64,000 nt of DNA from positions 1 through 64,000 of the IMG/VR virus record IMGVR_UViG_3300023170_000009; one strand, 5' to 3'. The notes under the pieces were generated by a model, which was not told the DNA's origin, did not search any database, and saw nothing but the letters and a program-made list of their open reading frames with translations. The position numbers and the translations under genes are program-made. Positions 23,756 to 31,347 of the stretch are shown in pieces; the first letter of the stretch is position 1; the number at the start of each line of letters is the position of its first letter. This stretch comes from a virus.

Positions 23756-25267
23756 TTATTCTCCTTTGCTTTTAATAATTTGATTGAGTAATTTGTATGC
23801 TTCTGAGCGAGTCATATTTTGGATTTTCTCTTTTGATAAATCAGAGTGTTTAATATACTCTCTTAGCGTATTAATATCCAAATATGTTTCTTCTTTTTTA
23901 ACAGGTGCCATACCTTTTTGTGCGCCTGGCCTGCTCATGTCTCTTTTAGCTGCCGCAGCTGCTCTTTTCTCCGCATCTGCATCTTTAGCTTTTAATTTCT
24001 GTGCAGCTAATCTAATAAGTTCTAAACGCTTAGCTTTTTGCTCAGGTGTCATTTCTTCATTCCTCTCTAAAGCCTTCTTAGCTTTATCTCTGTATCCTTG
24101 AGCATGACCATATGGTAATTTTTTAATATCATGACCATCCTTTTTAGCAAGCTCGCCTGCATGCTGTTGGATATTCCAACCATGACTGTTAGGTGTCATA
24201 GACTCATTTGCTTGTCTTAAAGCCTTCTTGGCAGCTGGATGATTGGAAAGTCCTTTCTTGATCTTTTCCATTTTCTTAGCGGCACCGGTGTAGTCTCCAC
24301 CTTTATGTCTAGGATCGTTAGCAATGCCTTTAGCCATTCTAATTTGCTTGGCTGTAATATATTCATCTAACTGATTTTCTTCTACTTCTTCTTTAGTAGG
24401 TTTAGGACCAGGAATTCTATCTCCTAGTTTCTTTTTCATATGTTGATATTCTTTATTAGCTGCAAAGTCTTTTGCTGTAGGCTTAGAAGTAGGCTTACCA
24501 TCTGCTCCCATGAAGCCAGGAATCATTTTAGCTTCTTCTACACTTTCTCCCTGTACACCAGGAAACTTTTCTTTGTTCTTATTTTTTAATCTATCTCTAG
24601 CTGCATTTGCATCTTTGTTAGGAATTCTAAAACCGCCTGTATCATGAGACTCTTTGTCTTTAGACATAGCGCCACCTGTAGACTCATCAACGCCCTTTTT
24701 CTCATCATCAGAAACGTGCATATTGTCTACAGTATTAAAAAATTTCTTTTTCTTATCTGCAGGCAAGTCTCTAATACTAGACACTCCAAACTTCTTAAGT
24801 GCTGCGTTAAATTTTTCTTTGTAGTCTTCATTCATCTTAATGATGCTTTCATCTACTTCCTGTTTTTCTTTTTCTTTTCTGAGGGACTTGGCAAAGCTTT
24901 TCATTTTCTCAGACTTACTTTTCCTTCCCAATTTTTGGGCTCTCTTTTCGTCTTTAATTCTCTGCTCTTCACCGTCAACGATTTCTACACCGTCAACCAC
25001 CCTCTCATCTAGTTGATTCACGATTTGCTCCTCTGTTTGATATCTAGCTCTCTGAGTATGTTGCTTTGCTCTATTAAAAACAGTATCGTCACCAAAGACT
25101 ATGAACATTAATTTGTCCATATAATCTTTGATAACTTCTCTTTCGTTGGGTAGTAATGCACCACCCATCTTTACTCTAGCAATTGCTTTTTTAAGAATAG
25201 GAAGTTTCTGAGCGGGCATTAAACCCTGCCTCACTAACATTTCCATTCTTTTACTCTGATCTGCCAT
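23756..25267 (-). CDS. Large charged, probable internal virion protein
   Basis: A 503-residue protein very rich in Lys, Glu, Asp and Ala and nearly lacking Cys and Trp. It opens with a helical domain (to about 75), then long low-complexity charged stretches with repeated basic blocks (KKKLGDRIPGPKPTKEE; KKMEKIKKGLSNHPAAKKALRQA) and an acidic-basic C-terminal coil. Such composition suits a prohead-core or internal head protein. The late box at 25294-25301, 27 bases before the ATG, supports late expression. No enzymatic motif seen. Confidence 0.6.
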   Translation of the reverse strand: MADQSKRMEMLVRQGLMPAQKLPILKKAIARVKMGGALLPNEREVIKDYMDKLMFIVFGDDTVFNRAKQHTQRARYQTEEQIVNQLDERVVDGVEIVDGEEQRIKDEKRAQKLGRKSKSEKMKSFAKSLRKEKEKQEVDESIIKMNEDYKEKFNAALKKFGVSSIRDLPADKKKKFFNTVDNMHVSDDEKKGVDESTGGAMSKDKESHDTGGFRIPNKDANAARDRLKNKNKEKFPGVQGESVEEAKMIPGFMGADGKPTSKPTAKDFAANKEYQHMKKKLGDRIPGPKPTKEEVEENQLDEYITAKQIRMAKGIANDPRHKGGDYTGAAKKMEKIKKGLSNHPAAKKALRQANESMTPNSHGWNIQQHAGELAKKDGHDIKKLPYGHAQGYRDKAKKALERNEEMTPEQKAKRLELIRLAAQKLKAKDADAEKRAAAAAKRDMSRPGAQKGMAPVKKEETYLDINTLREYIKHSDLSKEKIQNMTRSEAYKLLNQIIKSKGE

Positions 25268-25293
25268 TGTTAATTACCTTTGAATTACAATGG

Positions 25294-25301
25294 TATTTAT
25301 A
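25294..25301 (-). promoter_or_regulatory. T4-type late promoter
   Basis: TATAAATA on the minus strand, 27 bases before the ATG at 25267. The leader contains CCATTGT, which can pair with ACAATGG spanning the start codon. Confidence 0.8.
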
Positions 25302-25339
25302 AGAAATGAACATTGAATTAAAAAAAGATTAAATCTTTT

Positions 25340-26533
25340 TTAGCCGATGCCGACTTTACCGTAGCTCTTAACCTTTTTAGGTTTCTTTGGCTTAGGTATT
25401 TTTGCCTTTTTAGATTTTTGTGAACTGCTCTTTATAGGTTTTGCAGGTTTATATTTCTTAGACACTTGTGCCTTTTTAGATCCCCTGCTCTTCATTCTAG
25501 CTATTTCCATTTTACGCATGTTGGGTAACATTTTAACAGCTAATCTTGAAACAAGAGGTGCAAATCTTTTTACCATTGTTTCAAGTCTTGATCTTTCTGC
25601 AGGTGGTAAGTTGGCTCTGTTTCTACCTCGTAATAGTCTTTTGTAGACCATACCACGAGCTCCACGAACAGCTCTTTTCTTTAATCTTTCGGGTGAAGAA
25701 CCTCTACGTAGGGCAATTTGTCTTGCTACTTTTAATTTTTGTCTGTTACGTCTAGCAGAGAAACGTCTTTTTAATCTTCCTTGTACCGATAAAACTTCTG
25801 TTATATTAATATCGCTATGATAATCTGTTATATCCTCAAGCTCATCGTCATCATATAGATGTAATGATAAGGCATCTTCCCATGTAAAATTTTCTGCTTC
25901 TGCTTCTAATGACTTAATATCTTCGTCAGTTAAAGTGTCTGCTTCTGCCTCGTTTTGTTTTCTGTACTCGTGTTTAGAGTTATCCTTTTCAGTTTCAACT
26001 TCTATATCCTCACAACCACAATTTTCTTTAACTTGAATAGGAGTATTAATTGGCTTAATTAGTTCTGTCTTTTTAGCCTTTTCCTCTCCAGGTGTGAGCT
26101 TTTTAAAATACTCTGTACCCTTATCTGTACCCCACTCCATGCCTCCTGGTGTAGGATCGTACTCGGCGTCTTCTTTAAGTTTGTCTAAAATCTTTTGTCT
26201 AATATTAGGCTTTAAGTCTTTAAAATGAAATAAGTTTACGCTTTTCTCAGTGTGCTTCTCACCTGTCATTACTTGACCGTCGTGTGCGTGTTGTGGACCT
26301 TTCCACTCTTTACCGTCTTGTGTATAGTGTCCGTCTGTTTTCCAAGAATGCTCTTTGCCTTCGTTATGCGACTCTTTCTTTCTTTTAGATGCAAGATAAG
26401 CAGCAACTGCCATACTTCTACGTTTAGACTTGCCTTTGCCTTTAAATTGAGGGGCGTCAGACTTTTTAAAATCGTCGATGTAGTCGCCTATGCTGTTTTT
26501 ATCAGCATTTAATTTCTCAGTCAGATCCGTCAT
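25340..26533 (-). CDS. Basic, probable internal head or scaffold-type protein
   Basis: A 397-residue protein in three parts. The N-terminal 80 residues are basic (KGKGKSKRRSMAVAAYLASK) with His clusters. The middle is acidic, including a Cys-Gly-Cys near 165 and YDPTPGGMEWGTDKG near 130. The last 140 residues are strongly basic (RRFSARRNRQKLKVARQ, then many Lys-Pro repeats). This strongly bipolar charge suits DNA-facing head proteins. Overlaps the o-spanin gene by 17 bases. Function inferred from composition. Confidence 0.6.
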   Translation of the reverse strand: MTDLTEKLNADKNSIGDYIDDFKKSDAPQFKGKGKSKRRSMAVAAYLASKRKKESHNEGKEHSWKTDGHYTQDGKEWKGPQHAHDGQVMTGEKHTEKSVNLFHFKDLKPNIRQKILDKLKEDAEYDPTPGGMEWGTDKGTEYFKKLTPGEEKAKKTELIKPINTPIQVKENCGCEDIEVETEKDNSKHEYRKQNEAEADTLTDEDIKSLEAEAENFTWEDALSLHLYDDDELEDITDYHSDINITEVLSVQGRLKRRFSARRNRQKLKVARQIALRRGSSPERLKKRAVRGARGMVYKRLLRGRNRANLPPAERSRLETMVKRFAPLVSRLAVKMLPNMRKMEIARMKSRGSKKAQVSKKYKPAKPIKSSSQKSKKAKIPKPKKPKKVKSYGKVGIG

Positions 26534-26951
26534 CTTGGAGTCTCTCTCTTAATTCCTCTGTTCTAGATTGTTCACTTACAGGTACAGCCTGCTTCTCATA
26601 GTAAACAATCAGTGCTGTCTGTTGTTCTATAAAACGTCTAAGTTCTGCCATGTTTAAAGATAAATTCTCATACCCAGGAACACTTATAGCAAAGAATACA
26701 AAGTCTCCGTTATCCTTTACAAATTTTTCTTTAAACTCTTCAAAGTTCTCTTCTGTAACAGCATAGAAGTACAACTGGTTTAAGTTTAAACCTTTTGGAC
26801 GTGCCTGTATAGGTATTGTCCTTTCTACTGTTTGTATTTGTGTTATAACTTTAGGCTCTGGGCGCAATGTAGAACAGCCCTGTAAAACCAATCCTAAACT
26901 AAGGATTAGAAGTAATGCCTTGTAGCTCTTCTCGTAATTTTTCACTTGCAT
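26517..26951 (-). CDS. Candidate outer-membrane spanin lipoprotein
   Basis: A 144-residue protein with an N-terminal hydrophobic segment ending in LQGC (Cys26), a lipobox. The mature part has YFYAVTEENFEEF and a predicted C-terminal helix. It begins 52 bases inside a gene for a single-pass protein with a coiled coil (26899-27270), the usual nested arrangement of Rz/Rz1 spanin pairs, which fuse inner and outer membranes at lysis. It is longer than most o-spanins, so the pairing is inferred, and another lipoprotein role remains possible. Confidence 0.6.
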   Translation of the reverse strand: MQVKNYEKSYKALLLILSLGLVLQGCSTLRPEPKVITQIQTVERTIPIQARPKGLNLNQLYFYAVTEENFEEFKEKFVKDNGDFVFFAISVPGYENLSLNMAELRRFIEQQTALIVYYEKQAVPVSEQSRTEELRERLQDDGSD

Positions 26952-27270
26952 TGTTTACTCTGTTTTCAATTAAACCTGGTTTCTGTAATGTCAATACGGT
27001 TAAGTTATGACGTCTCAATTTACCAATCAACTCATCTTGGTACACTTCTGCCTGTTGTAATTCAGATTGAAGTTCTGCCATTTTTACTTGATTGGCTGCG
27101 TTTTCCTGTTGTAAGATTTCAAATGCTTCTCGGTTTGCTTCTGCTGCTACCTCAAGTTTAGCATTATTTTCTCTTAATTGTTCTATTCTTGCTTGGGTGT
27201 CTTTGTAGTACAGATAACCTGCACCAAAGAAGCCAACAAGCATTAATAATGGTAATAACCTAAATATCAT
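26899..27270 (-). CDS. Candidate inner-membrane spanin (Rz-like)
   Basis: A 123-residue protein from ATG 27270, one base after the preceding stop. Residues 3-25 form one membrane helix, followed by a Glu/Gln/Ala-rich coiled coil to about residue 95 and an ending with NRVNNASEKLREEL, as in i-spanins. The partner lipoprotein gene starts inside its 3' end. The longer upstream frame overlaps the neighbour and is unlikely. The lysozyme lies some 33 kb away, so lysis genes are split in this genome. Confidence 0.65.
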   Translation of the reverse strand: MIFRLLPLLMLVGFFGAGYLYYKDTQARIEQLRENNAKLEVAAEANREAFEILQQENAANQVKMAELQSELQQAEVYQDELIGKLRRHNLTVLTLQKPGLIENRVNNASEKLREELQGITSNP

Positions 27271-27271
27271 A

Positions 27272-27799
27272 TTAGCAATTCCATCTTCTTCTTGCTGCTT
27301 TACCTCTTTCCCCTGTCCAGCTACGTGATCTAGCACAGAAAGATTTACGTCTTTTTGCCGCTTTGCTACCAGGTTTGAGTTTGCTAGGAGGAGTAGTAAC
27401 AGCAGTTTGTAGTTTACTTCCTGGATTTTGACGTCTATATTTTTCAACGCCTTTTTGTGTCAGGCCGGCACCATCTTCAGTGGGACGTTTATGACCGCCT
27501 TTTTGGGTCATGCCTTCCATACCCTTATCTTCTTTCACGTAATGGTGAGAGGTTTTGCCTGTTTTTGTATTGCGCAATTCAACATGACGACCCACTTTGA
27601 CATCTGTTAATGCTTCATGCGTCCCGTCTTTAAATTTTTGTTGTAGCTGTTTAACCGTCATGTCCTTGCCGGCTTCTTCCTTGACGCAATTATTTACACG
27701 AACACCGCCTTTCATCTTGGTGCCCTTCTTCTTATACCCGTCCCAACACTTAGGATCAAGTCTCTGTTTTTCTTCAAAAAACTCTATAAAACTTAACAT
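27272..27799 (-). CDS. DUF6321-type basic protein with capsid-targeting-like N terminus
   Basis: A 175-residue protein. It starts MLSFIEFFEEKQ, similar in pattern to the T4 capsid-targeting sequence (MKTYQEFIAE). DPKCWDGYKKKGTKMKGG follows. The C-terminal 65 residues (GLTQKGVEKYRRQNPGSKL, then CARSRSWTG and RRRWNC) match an uncharacterised basic phage domain I recall as DUF6321. Late box at 27823-27830. A head-packaged DNA-binding role fits composition and context but is inferred. Confidence 0.65.
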   Translation of the reverse strand: MLSFIEFFEEKQRLDPKCWDGYKKKGTKMKGGVRVNNCVKEEAGKDMTVKQLQQKFKDGTHEALTDVKVGRHVELRNTKTGKTSHHYVKEDKGMEGMTQKGGHKRPTEDGAGLTQKGVEKYRRQNPGSKLQTAVTTPPSKLKPGSKAAKRRKSFCARSRSWTGERGKAARRRWNC

Positions 27800-27802
27800 A
27801 GG

Positions 27803-28120
27803 TTATTTCCCTTGTTTCATTGTATTTATAATATTTCTAAGTTCTTCTATCTCATCTTTTAGTTCTGTAGCACCGCCAGGAGCTACAGGTGGGTGAGACC
27901 ACTCTTCCAATTTATCTATACGTTTTGCTAATAGGGGATATTGACGACGCCATTTCTCTTCTTGTTTGAGAATAGCTAAGTCATATTTTTCAGACAGATA
28001 GTCTAGGTACTTGTTGATTTTATCTTGGGACCAAATACCTACTTTTGTTCCCAAAAACCATTGACCTGCTGATGAACTTATAATGCCAGAGACGACTGCT
28101 CTAACTAGAAACCACCACAT
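27803..28120 (-). CDS. Small membrane protein with coiled coil
   Basis: A 105-residue protein with an N-terminal hydrophobic helix (about 2-22), then a basic helical stretch and a Pro/Gly hinge (SHPPVAPGGA), and a C-terminal coiled coil rich in Glu, Lys and Ile. It overlaps the nucleotidyltransferase gene by 20 bases. Possibly a holin-type or scaffold-anchoring protein; neither is shown. Confidence 0.6.
   Translation of the reverse strand: MWWFLVRAVVSGIISSSAGQWFLGTKVGIWSQDKINKYLDYLSEKYDLAILKQEEKWRRQYPLLAKRIDKLEEWSHPPVAPGGATELKDEIEELRNIINTMKQGK
27823..27830 (-). promoter_or_regulatory. T4-type late promoter
   Basis: TATAAATA on the minus strand inside the 3' end of 27803-28120, 24 bases before the ATG at 27799. 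Confidence 0.7.
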
Positions 28121-28742
28121 TGTTTTCCTCCACTAAGAATTTACTGAAGGACATTTTTAAATCGGAATCTTCATGCAATCCCATTCCATGCCTTGTTGCT
28201 TGGAATAGTTTTTTAGCGTGCATATCAGATGCCCTGGGGTGCAACCCAGACTTGAAACTTTTATAATCATTATTTCCGGCATGTGTTCTCATTTTAGTCC
28301 CACTAATGCCTGCTACTCCATCTGCATCTGGATCTCTCTGTCCTGCAGATACTACTTTCAAATGTTTGAAGTGATACTCACCATTAGGTCCGTTGTACTT
28401 ATCAGCTAGTCTTTGAAACTCTGATACTCTATCCGAACCCGCTACCATAGTTACATGCGTATGTCCTTCTTGATGCATTTTTTTAAGATGTGCTAAGAAA
28501 TGAGGATGTTCTCTACTACTTGCCTCAAACTTAACACCCGTATGAATGTGCTTTAAGTAATTAATTTTTTGATGTGCCTGTAAAGGATTTTTATTTTTAT
28601 CAAAAGAATGGCTAACAATAACTCTGTGATCTGCGCCATGTTGCTTTGCTAACTGATGTACTTTATCAATTAGTTTGCTGTGCCCCGCAGTAGGAGGATT
28701 TAACCTACCAAATGCGAACACAATATGTTTATCTTTTTGCAT
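28101..28742 (-). CDS. HIGH-motif nucleotidyltransferase
   Basis: A 213-residue protein of the cytidylyltransferase/NMN-adenylyltransferase superfamily. Its N terminus reads FAFGRLNPPTAGHSKL, where TAGH is the (H/T)xGH motif, and it has a matching ISGTKMR late motif near residue 150 (the ISSTxxR class). It is rich in His. C-terminal MSFSKFLVEE resembles the capsid-targeting-like start of neighbouring proteins. It sits among likely virion genes, directly after the ligase-like gene's small neighbour. Substrate unknown. Confidence 0.75.
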   Translation of the reverse strand: MQKDKHIVFAFGRLNPPTAGHSKLIDKVHQLAKQHGADHRVIVSHSFDKNKNPLQAHQKINYLKHIHTGVKFEASSREHPHFLAHLKKMHQEGHTHVTMVAGSDRVSEFQRLADKYNGPNGEYHFKHLKVVSAGQRDPDADGVAGISGTKMRTHAGNNDYKSFKSGLHPRASDMHAKKLFQATRHGMGLHEDSDLKMSFSKFLVEENNVVVSS

Positions 28743-28991
28743 CTAAAATACCTTTACTAAATTGTAACCCACAGGAGCGACTGTTTTAATTTCATGTTTT
28801 TGTCCCTGTGTGTCTGTAAACTTAAAATGTGTAGGGGTAATTTTTGTTAGCTTTTTGACACGATATGTCTTTGGCGAACTTGTCTCTAACCTACTACCAT
28901 CAGGCAATACTTTTGTATCACCTATATGAAAAATGGTTAACTCCCATTCTTCTTTAATTAATTTTAACCACCAGTGCTTTAACTTCGTCAT
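28743..28991 (-). CDS. Small hypothetical protein
   Basis: An 82-residue strand-rich protein (ELTIFHIG, YRVKKLTKI, HFKFTDTQ, HEIKTVAPVG, LVKVF) consistent with a small beta barrel after a basic N-terminal helix. Sits base-to-base between the ligase-like and nucleotidyltransferase genes. Possibly an accessory nucleic-acid-binding domain; family not recognised. Confidence 0.6.
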   Translation of the reverse strand: MTKLKHWWLKLIKEEWELTIFHIGDTKVLPDGSRLETSSPKTYRVKKLTKITPTHFKFTDTQGQKHEIKTVAPVGYNLVKVF

Positions 28992-30170
28992 TTACTTACC
29001 TTTTTTTAATTCGTCTCCTCTAGCAAAGTTGGCAGCACTAAACTCATGTCGTGCTACAAACTTAGAAGGGCGTCCATTTCTGTGTACAACATAACCTTCT
29101 GGTTTTGTGGGCAACCCACCAATTTCATGTCCAACCTCTGAATGGGATGCTAAGGCATTTGTTAATACGTTTTTGGCATTTTGTAAATGCTTGTGCATTT
29201 GTAGAACGCTAGTAATATGTTCTTTGCTTTTACTAGCATGTGCAATGGCATTATCTCGGGTTGCTGTGTGTCTTGCCTTAGCAGCAGGCGATTTAACTCC
29301 TGCTATCTTTTTATCATGATGTGCTGTATAATGTTTTATGAAATCATCATGATTGGGTTCACTACCATCGCGAACAGTTTGATTGATATACGTCTTAATG
29401 TGTTCTGCATGCTTGCCAACGTGTGCGTGTGCTTCTTTTTTGGTTTTCTTAAACACTTCTGTGGCTGCTGCCATATGTTTTTTGTACTCTGACTGCTGTT
29501 CCTGTGTATAAGCAACTTTGCTTAAATCGTGTTGAACACTTAGATTGTGTACATCAGGGTGATCATTAAGTTCAATGTCTGCACCATGAACAGCTTTCAT
29601 ATCTGCAAAGTTTTTGCCTTCGTATTTTGTATGTACTGCAATACCTATTTGAGAGTTCATAGCCTTTTGTGCATGTTCCGAGCTAGAATCGTGGTGGTAG
29701 GTAATTGTGTTCGGTGTGTAATGTACACGAGTGCCATCGTGTCGAACATCACCTTTTGTGTGCATAATGTCTGCTTGATAAACACCCTCACCTGAGTGAA
29801 CTTTAGGTAAGTGTGCTAGTGCAGCCTTTAATTTTTGTGTTAACCCTGGGGAATGGCCGTGGTTCTTATCGATGTCCTCAGGTGTATAATTAATTTTAGG
29901 TTTCTTGTTGAACACAGATTTAGATCCTACAAAAAATTTACCTGTGTCGGGATGCTTACCAAAAACGACTGATGGACTACCATCATACTTCACAGTAATT
30001 TTGGTGTCATTTTGTCCGCCTAGCAACTTGTTATGTACATCGTTCAAATTGTGGAAGGCGTGGGCAAACCCTTGTTCGCCTCCGTGTATGACGTGATCCT
30101 CTACATGCTCCAAGTGCTTGAGCTTGTCTTCTTCTGTCTGTTCTGTAATGTGTTTCTTGAATGAGAGCAT
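28992..30170 (-). CDS. Ligase-like nucleotidyltransferase (DUF6267-like)
   Basis: About 392 residues when started at ATG 30170; an ATG at 30191 would leave a leader of only a few bases from the promoter at 30203. Motif I of covalent nucleotidyltransferases is KYDGSPSVVFG with Lys61. A Lys-containing strand (FVGSKSVFNK) follows. The C terminus has EGYVV (Glu358) and then SKFV, the order of motifs IV and V. This fits an ATP-dependent DNA/RNA-ligase-type fold, although His is unusually abundant throughout. N-terminal MLSFKKHITE resembles a capsid-targeting tag. Confidence 0.65.
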   Translation of the reverse strand: MLSFKKHITEQTEEDKLKHLEHVEDHVIHGGEQGFAHAFHNLNDVHNKLLGGQNDTKITVKYDGSPSVVFGKHPDTGKFFVGSKSVFNKKPKINYTPEDIDKNHGHSPGLTQKLKAALAHLPKVHSGEGVYQADIMHTKGDVRHDGTRVHYTPNTITYHHDSSSEHAQKAMNSQIGIAVHTKYEGKNFADMKAVHGADIELNDHPDVHNLSVQHDLSKVAYTQEQQSEYKKHMAAATEVFKKTKKEAHAHVGKHAEHIKTYINQTVRDGSEPNHDDFIKHYTAHHDKKIAGVKSPAAKARHTATRDNAIAHASKSKEHITSVLQMHKHLQNAKNVLTNALASHSEVGHEIGGLPTKPEGYVVHRNGRPSKFVARHEFSAANFARGDELKKGK

Positions 30171-30202
30171 TTCTTTAGTCCGTTTCTTCATTTTATACCA
30201 TT

Positions 30203-30231
30203 ATTATAGCACAAAATGAGCCTTTTGTCAA
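30203..30231 (-). promoter_or_regulatory. Sigma70-type promoter for the ligase-like gene
   Basis: Minus strand: TTGACA (30231-30226), 17-base spacer, TATAAT (30208-30203) with an extended TGC. An A-rich tract lies upstream. Confidence 0.8.
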
Positions 30232-30267
30232 GCATTATTTTGACTTATTTCCCCTATGGGAATCAAG

Positions 30268-30275
30268 TATTTATA
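30268..30275 (-). promoter_or_regulatory. T4-type late promoter in tandem with sigma70 promoter
   Basis: TATAAATA on the minus strand, about 98 bases before the ATG at 30170 and upstream of the sigma70 promoter, so the gene could be expressed early and late. Confidence 0.65.
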
Positions 30276-30292
30276 AGATCTAAAGAAAGATA

Positions 30293-30310
30293 AGGGCTCT
30301 TTCGAGCCCT
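30293..30310 (-). terminator. Hairpin terminator after the repeat lipoprotein gene
   Basis: AGGGCTC/GAGCCCT stem with a four-base loop, then a T-rich run (TTATCTTTCTTT) on the minus strand, 14 bases after the stop at 30324. Confidence 0.75.
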
Positions 30311-30323
30311 AGTTGGTTAGGAA

Positions 30324-31289
30324 TTAGTTACAAACAATAGTGCCTGTGCCATCATCCTGACAAGTAATTGGAGTTGCTAGATCTGCGCTAATTTGATTAA
30401 TCGTTGCCTGTAAGCTGGCAATGATTGTAGCGTAGTTAGACTGTCCCGACAAGTTAGTTGCATTAGCGTCACCCAACGTGGTAGTTAGAGTAGCAGCATT
30501 GGTAGTTTGAATGCTATCCAACAAAGTATTGTACCCTGTTGAAATATCAACCATGCCAGTCATGCCGGCTGTACCAAGTGCCTCCATTCCATCCATACCC
30601 CATTTACTAACATCTACAATTCCAGTCATACCTGCAGTTGAAATGTTTTGTGAAGTTTGGAATCCGGTTGTTGCAACACTGTCAACAGTGGCAAAACCTA
30701 AGCCTGCAACGTTGGTGGTGGCGTCAAAGCCAGCACCTGCAATACTATCAGCAGTGCCAAGTCCCGCAATACCTAAGTCAACTGTTTGTTGTCCTGCGGT
30801 ATTAAGAGCAGTAAATCCTGCAATCGCAAGATCAGCACTAGCTGTAGAAGCAGTAGACCATTGTGATCCTAGACCAACAACCATGTCCTGCTGTCCCAAT
30901 TGAATAGCTTGATTCGAAGCAAAACTTGCCATTTGAATTTCCTTGCTATTATTAGATTGAGCTTTAGCTAAGTCCGTTTGCAACCAGATGCTACCTAATG
31001 TAGTGGCTCCAGGTACTAAGACGCTGGCCCACTTTAAGGCATCTGACTCAACATATTGGGGAACTACAGACCTGTCTTGAGTAAGCGCAATAGCCATAAC
31101 CGCGGCTGATGCTGCCCCTTGATCTCCACTACTTGCTATTTTTGATAACGCCTCATATTTAGCGGCGCTTGCTAAAGCATTAGCTTCTGCTGTTTTCCTG
31201 ATAGCCTCGTAATACTCGGTACCCGTGGAAGCACAGCCCACCATGCCTAACAAGCCAGTCGCCATTAAGGCAATAGCTAGTTTTTTCAT
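30324..31289 (-). CDS. Lipoprotein with 11-residue tandem repeats
   Basis: A 321-residue protein started at ATG 31289 (AGGGAGAG ahead of it), beginning MKKLAIALMATGLLGMVGC, a lipoprotein signal with the lipid Cys at 19. The N-terminal 120 residues are Ala-rich and helical. Residues about 175-262 are eight imperfect 11-residue units (AGLGTADSIAG, AGFDATTNVAG, LGFATVDSVAT and so on), low in charge. Late promoter at 31340 and 5' hairpin. Likely exported to the cell envelope or virion-associated; no known homologue comes to mind. Confidence 0.7.
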   Translation of the reverse strand: MKKLAIALMATGLLGMVGCASTGTEYYEAIRKTAEANALASAAKYEALSKIASSGDQGAASAAVMAIALTQDRSVVPQYVESDALKWASVLVPGATTLGSIWLQTDLAKAQSNNSKEIQMASFASNQAIQLGQQDMVVGLGSQWSTASTASADLAIAGFTALNTAGQQTVDLGIAGLGTADSIAGAGFDATTNVAGLGFATVDSVATTGFQTSQNISTAGMTGIVDVSKWGMDGMEALGTAGMTGMVDISTGYNTLLDSIQTTNAATLTTTLGDANATNLSGQSNYATIIASLQATINQISADLATPITCQDDGTGTIVCN

Positions 31290-31313
31290 AAGTCTCTCCC
31301 TGATATATATATC

Positions 31314-31336
31314 AAGCACACTATACATGTGTGCTT
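31314..31336 (-). promoter_or_regulatory. 5'-terminal stem-loop in the lipoprotein leader
   Basis: AAGCACAC and GTGTGCTT pair across a seven-base loop; the expected late start (about 31334) puts the stem almost at the RNA 5' end. Possible RNA-stabilising element. Confidence 0.55.
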
Positions 31337-31339
31337 TAT

Positions 31340-31347
31340 TATTTATA
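31340..31347 (-). promoter_or_regulatory. T4-type late promoter
   Basis: TATAAATA on the minus strand, about 51 bases before the ATG at 31289, overlapping the stop of the glycosyltransferase gene. Confidence 0.75.

Noticed and set aside
24644-25012. Plus-strand hydrophobic ORF
   Set aside because: It is antisense to the Lys/Glu-rich gene; Lys codons read in reverse give Phe/Leu-rich shadows.
26899-27447. 182-residue version of the i-spanin
   Set aside because: The extra N terminus is an antisense-like overlap with the DUF6321 gene; ATG 27270 is directly before the membrane helix.
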